Source: Streptomyces cellulosae
GTDB taxonomy: Bacteria > Actinomycetota > Actinomycetes > Streptomycetales > Streptomycetaceae
Length of the DNA stretch: 18,724 nt
Direction of reading: 5' to 3'
Assembly: GCF_000721105.1 (NCBI RefSeq)
Contig: NZ_JOEV01000081.1
Coordinates: 1 to 18,724, forward strand
Shown: in pieces, positions 1 through 7,999 of the stretch
How positions within the stretch are numbered: the stretch's first letter is position 1
Layout of the letters: each line of letters starts with the position of its first letter
Translations under genes and position numbers: made by a program
Notes under the pieces: generated by a model
The model's database searches: none
What the model was told of the DNA's origin: nothing
Seen by the model: the letters and a program-made list of their open reading frames with translations, nothing else

Positions 1-219
1 ACTGAGCCCCCACCCCCCAGCCGCGACCGCCCCCTCCAGCGCCCCCGCGCCCGGCGACAGCGCGAGCCGCAGCACAGCCCACCACCACAGCCCTCCAACG
101 CCCAGAACCGCCCCCCAGGCGCCACACACCCGCCAGTCCCGCCAGTCACGACAGTCCCGCCGGCGCCGTCGGGTCTTCCGCCGCCGCCAGGCCCCCTGAT
201 GCCCCATCGGCCGTGCCAT
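1..219 (-). CDS. Putative membrane protein, N-terminal part (cut by window edge)
   Basis: A minus-strand reading frame starts with ATG at 219 and stays open through base 1, giving 73 codons. A strong ribosome binding site (GGAGGAGAG) sits 7 bases upstream, which is the main reason to call it. The protein begins with a strongly basic stretch (WRRRKTRRRRR and further Arg, residues 11-30). A hydrophobic, Trp-rich segment follows at about residues 31-53 (containing AVLGVGGLWWWAVLRLAL), then a Gly/Ala-rich stretch. Charge followed by one hydrophobic helix fits a membrane protein with a cytoplasmic N-terminus. I do not recognise the family. It lies 262 bases downstream of clgR in the same direction. 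The existence of the gene is likely but its function is unknown. Confidence 0.55.
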   Translation of the reverse strand, partial: MARPMGHQGAWRRRKTRRRRRDCRDWRDWRVCGAWGAVLGVGGLWWWAVLRLALSPGAGALEGAVAAGGWGLS

Positions 220-364
220 CGACTCTCCTCCAGCCAGACGCCAGTGACCGTCCTCCCCCGGAGGGAGGGCGCACCGACAGCACACGGTCGCAGGCCGGCG
301 CAGAGGGCAGCGCCGCGGCGGCACGCGGCCAGGCGGCACGCCTTCCACGCTCCACGATGCACGA

Positions 365-432
365 AGGCCCCGGCCGGCGCCTCTCCAGCTCACCTGTGTC
401 CAGGTGCTCCGGAGAAACCCCGACCGGGGCCT
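365..432 (-). terminator. Nested stem-loop after clgR, possible terminator
   Basis: A perfect 9-bp stem (AGGCCCCGG at 365-373 with its complement at 424-432) encloses a second perfect hairpin, CACCTG-TGTC-CAGGTG at 391-406. It lies 50 to 117 bases past the clgR stop. There is no T-run, but many Streptomyces terminators lack one. The rest of 220-481 shows no gene I can support; a small minus-strand frame at 146-451 lacks a ribosome binding site. Confidence 0.3.
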
Positions 433-481
433 CGCACACGTCTCGGCGCATCGTCAGCTCATGCGCACACCGCCCGAACGA

Positions 482-862
482 TCAGGCGGCAACCACGTCC
501 ACCGCTTCGGCGGGCGCCTTGATGGTCACCCGTTCCGGTGGCACACCGGCCACCGAGACAGAACCCAGCATCGGGCGAACCGGCGTGGTCACAGGCTCGC
601 TGGGGGTGGCCGCAGCAGACCGCGCCAGTTCGGCGAGGGCAAGTTCGTCGCTCACTTCCCGCATGAGCTCGGACATCCGTACGTCCAGCGCGTCGCAGAT
701 GGCGGAGAGCAGCTCGGAGGAAGCCTCCTTCTGCCCCCGCTCCACCTCGGAGAGATAGCCGAGTGAGACTCGGGCGGACGAGGAGACTTCGCGCAGAGTA
801 CGGCCCTGGCGTTGGCGCTGCCGACGCAGCACGTCACCCAGCAGGCGACGGAGCAGAATCAT
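482..862 (-). CDS. clgR: ClgR, XRE-family regulator of clp/lon protease genes
   Basis: This 126-residue DNA-binding protein carries a helix-turn-helix of the XRE/Cro type at about residues 10-68 (core [21 protein letters not shown]). Position next to cinA and pgsA and the sequence itself fit ClgR, the actinobacterial activator of clpP1/clpC and lon. The start chosen is ATG at 862, because GGAGGG lies 8 bases upstream; an in-frame start at 895 would add 11 residues without a good ribosome binding site. The last residues are Val-Val-Ala-Ala. In Streptomyces ClgR is known to be degraded by ClpP and its two terminal alanines matter for this, so the degron appears to be kept. The gene is 109 bases downstream of cinA and probably has its own promoter there, though none stands out by eye. 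Confidence 0.9.
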   Translation of the reverse strand: MILLRRLLGDVLRRQRQRQGRTLREVSSSARVSLGYLSEVERGQKEASSELLSAICDALDVRMSELMREVSDELALAELARSAAATPSEPVTTPVRPMLGSVSVAGVPPERVTIKAPAEAVDVVAA

Positions 863-971
863 CGGTGGCTCCCTCCTCGGACCGCGTAGCCGCATCCTTC
901 TCGCCCCACCGTACCGCCTTGCGCCGCGGCCGTGCGGGGAGCGATGTCGTGTTCACTCAGGGCTGCAAACA

Positions 972-1529
972 TCAAAACCCCCCGTTCCGTTCCGTATCCT
1001 GTGCCCGCTCATTCCCAGTCTGTTCGCTCGCAAGCCCCTCCAGGAGCAGTGCGAGTACGCTCCGTACACTCTCCTTACGAATTTCCGCCCGGTCGCCGTT
1101 CAACCGCAGCGCGGTCACTTTCCCGCCACCGGTCGCGCCACGGGGCGCTTCGGAATCCGGTGCGGAGGGTCCGTCGACGGCCACGAAAACCGTCCCGACG
1201 GGCTTGCCGTCCTGCGGTTCGGGGCCGGCGACCCCGGTGGTCGCGATGCCCCAGTGGGCGCCGAGTGCCTTGCGCACTCCAGCCGCCATCTCTGCCGCGA
1301 CCTGCGGGTCCACCGCTCCACGCACCGCCAGCAGAGTCGCGTCGACACCCAGCAGTCGGTGCTTGAGTTCGGTGGCGTAGGCGGTCACCGAGCCCCGGAA
1401 CGCCTGGGACGCCCCGGGTACCGCTGTGACTTCCGCCGCGACCAGACCGCCGGTGAGCGACTCGGCGACGGCGAGCGTCTCGCCCCTCACCGTCAGTAGT
1501 CGTACCACTTCGGTGGCCTCGGAACTCAC
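972..1529 (-). CDS. cinA: CinA C-terminal domain protein, nicotinamide-nucleotide amidase
   Basis: This 185-residue protein is a stand-alone CinA C-terminal (PncC-type) domain. Known members deamidate nicotinamide mononucleotide to nicotinate mononucleotide plus ammonia, recycling NMN in NAD metabolism. Visible family motifs are AESLTGG near residues 22-28 (the Ser of SxTGG is the expected nucleophile), a Tyr/Lys pair in VTAYATELKHRLLGV, and GVAGPEPQDGKPVGTVFVAV. The N-terminal MoCF-like half of two-domain CinA is absent, as is usual at this actinobacterial locus. The start is GTG at 1529, overlapping the pgsA stop in a GTGA junction with purine-rich GGAGGAGACGGAAGG just upstream, so translation is likely coupled to pgsA. 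pncC is an equally valid symbol. Confidence 0.88.
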   Translation of the reverse strand: MSSEATEVVRLLTVRGETLAVAESLTGGLVAAEVTAVPGASQAFRGSVTAYATELKHRLLGVDATLLAVRGAVDPQVAAEMAAGVRKALGAHWGIATTGVAGPEPQDGKPVGTVFVAVDGPSAPDSEAPRGATGGGKVTALRLNGDRAEIRKESVRSVLALLLEGLASEQTGNERAQDTERNGGF

Positions 1530-2404
1530 CCTTCCGTCTCCTCCAACGCCGCCTTGCGCTCGGCGATTCCCTGCCGACGCAGCACAATGGCCTGTCTCAC
1601 ATAGTCGAGCCCGGTCACCACGGTCAGAACGACCGCCGCCGCCATCACCCAGAACCTCAGGGTGGCCAGCCACCCCGTCAGCGCCAGAACGTACATCCCG
1701 ACGGCCACGCCCTGGACGAGGGTCTTCAGCTTGCCGCCCCGGCTCGCCGGGATGACGCCGTACCGGATGACCAGGAAACGCAACAGCGTGATCCCGAGTT
1801 CCCTGCCGAGGATGACCACGGTCACCCACCACGGCAGGTCGCCCAGAGCGGACAGACAGATCAACGCCGCCCCCATGATCGCCTTGTCGGCGATGGGGTC
1901 GGCGATCTTCCCGAAGTCGGTGACCAGGTTGTACGTCCGCGCCAGATGGCCGTCGAACAGGTCGGTGATCATGGCGATGGCGAAGGCCGCCCAGGCGAGC
2001 GAACGCCACGCGGGGTCGTACCCTCCGTCGGCCAGCATCAGGGCGACGAACCCGGGCACCAGGACCAGCCGGAGCATGGTCAGCAGATTGGCGATGTTCC
2101 AGACACTGGCCTGGTTGACGGCCGCGGCCGCGATCTTCCCGCCCCGCAGGGCCTTCGCGTCGGACGCACCCGCAGCGGCCCCGGAACCACCCGCGGCACC
2201 GGAGGCCCCGAAATCACCCGGACCACCAGAACCATCGGACGGACCGGAAACACCGGAGGAACCGGAGGAGCCTGCAGCGCCGGCAACACCTCCGGCGACA
2301 CCCCCGGTCACGGACGAGGTACCCGAAGCCGCCGCGCCCGCACCCGTGGCCGCGCCCTTCGCGGCGGAGGAGCCACCCGCGGCGGACGCCGGTACTCCCG
2401 TCAT
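1526..2404 (-). CDS. pgsA: CDP-diacylglycerol--glycerol-3-phosphate 3-phosphatidyltransferase family
   Basis: This 292-residue membrane enzyme belongs to the CDP-alcohol phosphatidyltransferase family and probably makes phosphatidylglycerol phosphate from CDP-diacylglycerol and glycerol 3-phosphate. The full catalytic signature is present: Asp148, Asp151, Gly152, Ala155-Arg156, Gly165, Asp169 and Asp173 (DLFDGHLAR, then G-KIA-D-PIA-D). Hydrophobic segments follow along residues 104-270. The first ~95 residues are an unusual extension made almost only of Gly, Ala, Ser, Pro and Asp before the conserved start ([12 protein letters not shown]). ATG at 2404 overlaps the rimO stop (ATGA), with GAGGAGG about 7 bases upstream, so I accept this start. 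The head-group specificity is inferred from family and locus; other CDP-alcohol transferases share the motif. Confidence 0.87.
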   Translation of the reverse strand: MTGVPASAAGGSSAAKGAATGAGAAASGTSSVTGGVAGGVAGAAGSSGSSGVSGPSDGSGGPGDFGASGAAGGSGAAAGASDAKALRGGKIAAAAVNQASVWNIANLLTMLRLVLVPGFVALMLADGGYDPAWRSLAWAAFAIAMITDLFDGHLARTYNLVTDFGKIADPIADKAIMGAALICLSALGDLPWWVTVVILGRELGITLLRFLVIRYGVIPASRGGKLKTLVQGVAVGMYVLALTGWLATLRFWVMAAAVVLTVVTGLDYVRQAIVLRRQGIAERKAALEETEG

Positions 2405-3900
2405 CTGCCCGCCTCCTCACTACCCGCGAGCGAACCGTCGAGCGGCTCGGCCACCAGGTCGACACCTTCCGTACCGACCACCTTCGCCTCGACGATACGG
2501 CCGACGCTCAGCCCCTTGTCGCTCGTGAGCAGCACCTGGCCGTCGGTCTCGGGTGCCTGGTGCGCCCCGCGGCCGTAGACACCCTCGACAGGGTCCACCG
2601 ACTCCACGAGCACGCTCACCGTCTCTCCCACCCGCTCCTCGGCCCGCTGCGAGACGAGTTCCTCGGCGAGCCGGGACACCCGGGCCAGCCGCTCGGCGAC
2701 GACGTCCTCGTCCAGCTTGTTCTCGTACGTCGCCGCTTCCGTGCCCTCCTCGTCGGAGTACCCGAAGACGCCGATGGCGTCCAGCCTCGCGCCGTTCAGG
2801 AAGCGCTCGAGTTCGGCCAGGTCGGCCGCTGTCTCGCCGGGGAAGCCCACGATGAAGTTGGAGCGCACGCCGGCCTGGGGCGCCTTGCTGCGGATGGTGT
2901 CGAGCAGTTCCAGGAAGCGGTCGGTGTCGCCGAAGCGCCGCATCGCGCGCAGCACGTCGGGCGCGGAGTGCTGGAAGGACAGGTCGAAGTACGGGGCGAT
3001 CTTCGGGGTGGAGGTCAGCACGTCGATCAGGCCCGGGCGCATCTCGGCCGGCTGGAGGTAGCTGACCCGGACCCGCTCGATGCCGTCGACGTCGGCGAGT
3101 TCGGGCAGCAGGGACTCCAGCAGGCGGATGTCGCCCAGGTCCTTGCCGTACGAGGTGTTGTTCTCGGAGACCAGCATGATCTCCTTCACGCCCTGCTCGG
3201 CCAGCCACCGGGTCTCGTTCAGCACATCGCTGGGCCGGCGCGAGATGAAGGAGCCGCGGAAGGACGGGATGGCGCAGAAGGAGCAGCGGCGGTCACAGCC
3301 GGAGGCGAGCTTCACGGAGGCGACCGGGGCGCCGTCGAGACGGCGGCGCAGGGGCGCACGCGGGCCGGAGGCCGGAGCGAGCCCCTCCGGAAGGTCGGCG
3401 GGGGCGGCCGCGGCTGCCTCCTCGGCCGGCCCGTGCCCGGGCAGCGCGACGGACGCCGCCGAGTCCTGCCGCTCGGCGGGGCTGATCGGCAGCAGCCTGC
3501 GCCGGTCGCGCGGGGTGTGCGAAGCGTGGATGCCGCCGTTCAGGATGGTCTGCAGGCGGTCGGAGATGTCGGCGTAGTCGTCGAAGCCGAGTACGCCGTC
3601 CGCCTCGGGGAGTGCCTCGGCGAGGTCCTTGCCGTACCGCTCGGCCATGCAGCCCACCGCCACGACGGCCTGGGTTCTGCCGTGCCCCTTGAGGTCATTG
3701 GCCTCCAGGAGGGCGTCGACGGAGTCCTTCTTGGCGGCGTCGACGAAGCCGCAGGTGTTGACGACGGCCACGTCCGCGTCCGCGGCGTCCTCCACGAGGG
3801 CCCAGCCGTCCGCCTCCAAGCGGCCTGCGAGCTCCTCCGAGTCCACCTCGTTACGGGCGCAGCCAAGAGTGACGAGTGCGACGGTACGGCGTTCAGGCAT
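2401..3900 (-). CDS. rimO: RimO, ribosomal protein S12 methylthiotransferase
   Basis: This 499-residue radical-SAM methylthiotransferase attaches a methylthio group to the conserved aspartate of ribosomal protein S12. The N-terminal cluster-binding domain has Cys14 (TLGCARN), Cys50 (NTCGF) and Cys84 (VGCMAE). The radical-SAM triad CxxxCxxC is Cys202, Cys206 and Cys209, followed by FRG. The C-terminal ~65 residues look like a TRAM domain. About residues 140-190 hold an Ala/Pro-rich insert that makes it longer than typical RimO (about 440 residues). Start is ATG at 3900 because family homology begins there; a GTG at 3930 adds 10 residues without support, and the ribosome binding site is weak in both cases. 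It ends inside the pgsA start codon. MiaB is the close alternative, but the S12-type spacing and gene order favour RimO. Confidence 0.92.
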   Translation of the reverse strand: MPERRTVALVTLGCARNEVDSEELAGRLEADGWALVEDAADADVAVVNTCGFVDAAKKDSVDALLEANDLKGHGRTQAVVAVGCMAERYGKDLAEALPEADGVLGFDDYADISDRLQTILNGGIHASHTPRDRRRLLPISPAERQDSAASVALPGHGPAEEAAAAAPADLPEGLAPASGPRAPLRRRLDGAPVASVKLASGCDRRCSFCAIPSFRGSFISRRPSDVLNETRWLAEQGVKEIMLVSENNTSYGKDLGDIRLLESLLPELADVDGIERVRVSYLQPAEMRPGLIDVLTSTPKIAPYFDLSFQHSAPDVLRAMRRFGDTDRFLELLDTIRSKAPQAGVRSNFIVGFPGETAADLAELERFLNGARLDAIGVFGYSDEEGTEAATYENKLDEDVVAERLARVSRLAEELVSQRAEERVGETVSVLVESVDPVEGVYGRGAHQAPETDGQVLLTSDKGLSVGRIVEAKVVGTEGVDLVAEPLDGSLAGSEEAGR

Positions 3901-3987
3901 GGGCTCAAGACTACTTCGTCCCGCTGACACCCCACGTCGACGGGGTTGGCCGATCCGGGCCGACCCCGTCCGCGGGCCCCCAGGTCC

Positions 3988-4830
3988 TCAACCGACCTGC
4001 GGGTCGCCCTTCGTATACGTGAGCCGCTCCACGGCCCCCGGCTGCCAGTCGTCGTCGATCTTCTTGCCGTTGACATACAGCTGGATGGCACCCGCGTCGC
4101 CGAGGACGAGATTGACCTTCTCGTTGTCCTGGAAGGTCTTGGACTCGCCCTGCTTGAGCAGGCCGTCGAACAGGAGGCGGCCACTGTGATCCTTGGCCGA
4201 GATCCAGCTCTTCCCGTCGGCGGCGCTGACCTGGACGGTCACCTTGTCCTGGGGCGCGGCGGCGATGGCACTGTCCGAGGTGTCCGGTTTCGGAACCTCG
4301 GGCTTGTCGTTCTTCGGGGTGGGCGAGGCGGTGGCGCTGGTCGAGGGCTTGGTGCCGTCGGCGACCTGTGTGTTGGCGCCCGAGCCGTCGTCGCCGCCCT
4401 TGAAGGCGGTGAACCCGACGAAAGCGACCACGACGACGATCGCGGCGACCATCGCCGCGGTCCAGTTGGGTCCGCGCCGCTCCGGACGGATCCGCTCCGC
4501 CTCGAACAGCGGTGCGGCCGGCGTCGGCGCCGGACGACCGCCGTGGTCGGCGTCGAACCGGGCGAGCAGCGGAGCGGGATCGAGGTGGACGGCCCGGGCC
4601 AGGGTCCTGATGTGTCCGCGCGCGTACACGTCTCCGCCACACGGACCGAAGTCGTCCGCCTCGATGGCGTGCACGATGGGCAGGCGGACCCGGGTGGCGG
4701 TACTGACGTCGTCGACGGTCAGCCCGGCAGCGATACGTGCCTGCTGGAGGGCACGACCGATCGAGAGGCGATCTTCCTCACGGTCGCCTTCGAACGGACG
4801 CTCGTCTTCAGGGGAGTTGCCGAGGGACAC
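3988..4830 (-). CDS. RodZ-like membrane protein with helix-turn-helix and DUF4115
   Basis: This 280-residue protein has a RodZ layout. A cytoplasmic helix-turn-helix of the HTH_25 type spans about residues 21-90 (GRALQQARIAAGLTVDDVS, then YARGHIRTLARAVHLDP). One membrane helix lies at about 124-144 (AAMVAAIVVVVAFVGFTAF). A Ser/Thr/Pro-rich outside linker (146-190) leads to a beta-rich DUF4115 domain (195-275, with LYVNGKKIDDDW). RodZ links the MreB cytoskeleton to the elongation machinery in rods; in Streptomyces the job is less clear, so I give no symbol. GTG at 4830 is the start, with AAAGG 9 bases upstream. The gene is 87 bases before rimO, possibly co-transcribed, and 233 bases after ftsK. 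Confidence 0.85.
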   Translation of the reverse strand: MSLGNSPEDERPFEGDREEDRLSIGRALQQARIAAGLTVDDVSTATRVRLPIVHAIEADDFGPCGGDVYARGHIRTLARAVHLDPAPLLARFDADHGGRPAPTPAAPLFEAERIRPERRGPNWTAAMVAAIVVVVAFVGFTAFKGGDDGSGANTQVADGTKPSTSATASPTPKNDKPEVPKPDTSDSAIAAAPQDKVTVQVSAADGKSWISAKDHSGRLLFDGLLKQGESKTFQDNEKVNLVLGDAGAIQLYVNGKKIDDDWQPGAVERLTYTKGDPQVG

Positions 4831-4924
4831 GGGGGCGCCTTTCGAGCGTTTTAGCCGCCTGTGCTGGAGGTTCAGTCTATGGCGGGTACGAAAGGGTGGG
4901 GCAACCGGTCGGTAGGACTTTGTA

Positions 4925-4956
4925 CGCCATCGGTATGGCCGGACACGCCGATGGCG
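4925..4956. repeat. 9-bp perfect palindrome upstream of the RodZ-like gene
   Basis: CGCCATCGG at 4925-4933 and CCGATGGCG at 4948-4956 are perfect inverted arms around 14 bases. It sits in the 233-base gap 4831-5063 between the ftsK stop and the RodZ-like start, about 95 bases upstream of the latter. It could be an operator or a stem that ends ftsK transcription; no T-run follows on either strand. On the minus strand a possible -10 (TAGACT) and -35 (TTGCCC) with a poor 19-base spacer lie between it and the gene. Nothing else in the gap looks coding. Confidence 0.5.
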
Positions 4957-5063
4957 AGGCAGCAGCTTTTTGCTTCCCTCAACTTGACGTACGCCGAAGG
5001 GAAACGGTTGCTCAATGATCCCTTACGGGTGAGTCACGATCGGCCACCCGCCTTGGGCTCCCT

Positions 5064-7790
5064 TCAAGCCTCCCCGCGGATCACCGCGAGCACGCCGTCC
5101 AGCTCATCAGGCTTCACAAGAACATCACGAGCCTTTGAGCCTTCGCTCGGTCCGACGATTCCCCGGGACTCCATGAGATCCATGAGCCGCCCGGCCTTGG
5201 CGAAGCCGACCCGCAGCTTGCGCTGGAGCATGGACGTCGACCCGAACTGTGTGGAGACGACCAGTTCGGCCGCCTGGCACAGCAGGTCGAGGTCGTCGCC
5301 GATCTCCTCGTCGATCTCCTTCTTCTGCTTGGTGCCCACGGTGACGTCGTCCCGGAAGACCGGCGCCATCTGGTCCTTGCAGTGCTGGACGACCGCCGCG
5401 ACCTCCTCCTCGGTCACGAAGGCGCCCTGCATACGGGTCGGTTTGTTGGCCCCCATCGGCAGGAACAGCCCGTCGCCCTTGCCGATCAGCTTCTCGGCAC
5501 CGGGCTGGTCGAGGATGACCCGCGAGTCGGCGAGCGAGGAGGTGGCGAAGGCCAGCCGGGAGGGCACGTTCGCCTTGATGAGACCGGTGACGACGTCGAC
5601 CGACGGCCGCTGGGTGGCGAGCACCAGGTGGATGCCGGCCGCGCGCGCGAGCTGCGTGATCCGCACGATGGCGTCCTCGACGTCACGCGGGGCGACCATC
5701 ATCAGGTCGGCGAGCTCGTCGACGATCACCAGCAGGTACGGATAGGGCTGCAGCTCCCTCTCGCTGCCCTCGGGCTTCTTGACGGTCCCCTCGCGCACCG
5801 CGCGGTTGAAGTCGTCGATGTGCCGGTAGCCGTACGCCGCCAGGTCGTCGTACCTGAGGTCCATTTCCCGTACGACCCACTGGAGCGCCTCGGCGGCCCG
5901 CTTCGGGTTGGTGATGATCGGCGTGATCAGGTGCGGGATGCCCTCGTAGACGGTCAGCTCGACGCGCTTGGGGTCGACCAGGATCATCCTGACGTCCTCC
6001 GGGGTCGCCCGCATCATGACGGAGGTGATCAGGCAGTTGATGCAGGACGACTTGCCGGAGCCGGTCGCGCCGGCGACCAGCATGTGCGGCATCTTCGCCA
6101 GCGAGTGCATGACGTAGCCGCCCTCGACGTCCTTGCCGAACGCGACCAGCATCGGGTCGTCGTCCTCCGCGGACTCGGCCAGCCGCAGCACGTCACCGAG
6201 GTTGACCATCTCCCGGTCGGTGTTGGGGATCTCGATGCCGACGGCCGACTTGCCGGGGATCGGGCTGATGATCCGCACGTCCGGACTGGCGACGGCGTAC
6301 GCGATGTTCTTGGCGAGGGCGGTGATCCGCTCGACCTTCACAGCGGGGCCGAGCTCCACCTCGTAGCGCGTGACCGTCGGCCCGCGCGTGAAGCCGGTGA
6401 CGGCCGCGTCGACCTTGAACTCGGTGAAGACGTTGGTGAGGGAGGCGACCACCGCGTCGTTGGCGGCGCTGCGTGCCTTGCCGGGACCTCCGCGCGTGAG
6501 GAGGTCGAGCGCGGGCAGCGCGTACGTGATGTCGCCGGACAGCTGCAGCTGCTCGGCGCGCGGCGGCAGTTCGCGCGGCGCGCTGGGCGGCGCCTTGGTC
6601 AGGTCGCGGACCTCGCCCTTGCGTGGCGTGTCGAGCTTCTCCTGCTTGGGCCGCGCGGCCGGCGCCGGCACGGGGGTCGGCGTCGGTGTCGGTGTCGTCT
6701 CCTCACGGTCGCCCACGCTCACCCCCTGGGTGAGGTCGGCGACGATCGGCGAGGGCGGCATGCCGTGCAGCACGGCCCCGTCGAGGGCGGCAGCGGCGGC
6801 CGCGGCGACGTCCACGGCGTCCAGGGAACGGCCCATGTCGGGCTGCGGCACGGCGGAGCGCCTGGGGCGGCCACGGCGCTTGGAGAGGGCGTCCTGCTCC
6901 GCGCTGTCGGGGTCGTACGCCGCCGGGGCGGGAGTGCGCCTGCGAGTGCGGGCGGGCACCGCGTCACGCCACTGGTCGTCGTACCGCTCGTCGTCCTCGC
7001 TGAGTTCGTCCTGGACGTACCCCTGGACGATGCCGAGCTTCACGCCGAGCAGCCGCAGCCGCTGCGGGATGGCGTTGACCGGGGTCGCGGTGACGACGAG
7101 CAGCCCGAACACGGTGAGCAGGACGAGCAGCGGTACGGCGAGGACCTCGCCCATGGTGTACGTCAGCGGGGTGGCCGCAGCCCAGCCGATGAGGCCGCCC
7201 GCGTCCCTTATCGCCTGCATGCCGTCACTGCGGGCGGGCGAGCCGCAGGCGATGTGGACCTGGCCGAGCACGCCGATGACGAGCGCGGACAGGCCGATCA
7301 CGATCCGCCCGTTGGCCTCGGGCTGCTCGGGGTGGCGGATGAACCGTACGGCGATGACCGCGAGCAGTATCGGCACGAGCAGGTCGAGCCGGCCGAAGGC
7401 ACCGGTCACCAGCATCTCGACGAGGTCCCCGACGGGCCCGCGCAGGTTGGACCAGGTGCCGGCGGCGACGATCAGGGCGAGGGCGAGCAGCAGCAACGCG
7501 ATGCCGTCCTTGCGGTGAGCCGGGTCGAGGTTCTTCGCGCCTTGTCCTATGCCGCGGAACACCGCGCCGACGGCGTGCGCGAGGCCCAGCCAGAGGGCGC
7601 GGACGAGGCGGTAGACGCCCCCGGTCGGGCTGGGCGCCGGTTTCGGGGGCGCGGCCTTCTTCGCCGCGGCCTTCTTGGCGGGCGCCTTCTTCGCGGGTGC
7701 CCTTTTGGCGGCGGCCTTCTTCGCCCCAGCCTTCGCCGGAGCGGCCGCCTTCTTGGCGGGCTTCTTGGCTGCGGAGGGACGTGAGGCCAT
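5064..7790 (-). CDS. ftsK: FtsK/SpoIIIE DNA translocase
   Basis: This 908-residue protein is the septal DNA pump that moves chromosomes through closing division or sporulation septa. Order of parts: an Ala/Lys/Pro-rich tail (residues 8-50), membrane helices between about 95 and 235, a long linker rich in Pro, Arg and Ala (240-430), the motor domain, and a C-terminal winged-helix gamma domain (about 840-905). The motor has Walker A GATGSGKSS with Lys580 and Walker B VIVDELADLM with Asp691 and Glu692. The gamma domain (SMLQRKLRVGFAKAGRLMD) normally reads the polar guide sequences on the chromosome. I chose ATG at 7790 by family resemblance (MASRPS); GTG at 7844 is an in-frame alternative, and neither has a strong ribosome binding site. 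The gene is complete and 209 bases after osaB. Confidence 0.95.
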   Translation of the reverse strand: MASRPSAAKKPAKKAAAPAKAGAKKAAAKRAPAKKAPAKKAAAKKAAPPKPAPSPTGGVYRLVRALWLGLAHAVGAVFRGIGQGAKNLDPAHRKDGIALLLLALALIVAAGTWSNLRGPVGDLVEMLVTGAFGRLDLLVPILLAVIAVRFIRHPEQPEANGRIVIGLSALVIGVLGQVHIACGSPARSDGMQAIRDAGGLIGWAAATPLTYTMGEVLAVPLLVLLTVFGLLVVTATPVNAIPQRLRLLGVKLGIVQGYVQDELSEDDERYDDQWRDAVPARTRRRTPAPAAYDPDSAEQDALSKRRGRPRRSAVPQPDMGRSLDAVDVAAAAAAALDGAVLHGMPPSPIVADLTQGVSVGDREETTPTPTPTPVPAPAARPKQEKLDTPRKGEVRDLTKAPPSAPRELPPRAEQLQLSGDITYALPALDLLTRGGPGKARSAANDAVVASLTNVFTEFKVDAAVTGFTRGPTVTRYEVELGPAVKVERITALAKNIAYAVASPDVRIISPIPGKSAVGIEIPNTDREMVNLGDVLRLAESAEDDDPMLVAFGKDVEGGYVMHSLAKMPHMLVAGATGSGKSSCINCLITSVMMRATPEDVRMILVDPKRVELTVYEGIPHLITPIITNPKRAAEALQWVVREMDLRYDDLAAYGYRHIDDFNRAVREGTVKKPEGSERELQPYPYLLVIVDELADLMMVAPRDVEDAIVRITQLARAAGIHLVLATQRPSVDVVTGLIKANVPSRLAFATSSLADSRVILDQPGAEKLIGKGDGLFLPMGANKPTRMQGAFVTEEEVAAVVQHCKDQMAPVFRDDVTVGTKQKKEIDEEIGDDLDLLCQAAELVVSTQFGSTSMLQRKLRVGFAKAGRLMDLMESRGIVGPSEGSKARDVLVKPDELDGVLAVIRGEA

Positions 7791-7954
7791 AGGTGTGAGG
7801 TTACCGGTGGAGACGACGGTGGACACGCGTGCCCGATGCTTCACCCGTTCGTGTCGTCAGTACGGGGCGCGGGGCTGACACCGACTCATGCGATGCCGCT
7901 CGAGCTGGGAAAGGGGGCGCGGGCACTCCGCCGCTGCCGGACCGCGCGGCCCCC

Positions 7955-7982
7955 CTCGTATCGAAGGACCGCGCGCCGACAA
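7955..7982 (-). promoter_or_regulatory. Possible promoter for ftsK
   Basis: On the minus strand TTGTCG (7977-7982) and TACGAG (7955-7960) are separated by 16 bases, a moderate match to a housekeeping promoter. It lies just past the osaB stop and about 165 bases before the ftsK start. The 10-mer GGACCGCGCG occurs twice on the plus strand here (7939-7948 and 7966-7975), the second copy inside the spacer. The remainder of 7791-7999 shows no gene. Confidence 0.3.
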
Positions 7983-7999
7983 CACACCCTCGCCGGGCG

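Noticed and set aside
146..451. Small minus-strand ORF downstream of clgR
   Set aside because: No ribosome binding site, no recognisable protein, and it overlaps the better supported start at 219.
1530..2009. Upstream extension of the cinA frame into pgsA
   Set aside because: This part overlaps the PgsA catalytic region in another frame; the GTG at 1529 with the stop/start overlap explains the true start.
2560..3927. Long open frame on the plus strand opposite rimO
   Set aside because: It is antisense to a gene with all RimO motifs; the composition (Gly, Val, His, Arg-rich) is that of a GC-rich mirror frame, with no ribosome binding site or recognisable domain.
5382..7784. 800-codon open frame on the plus strand opposite ftsK
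   Set aside because: It mirrors the FtsK reading frame; its Asp/His/Arg/Val-rich translation has no domain, and long antisense frames are common in Streptomyces.
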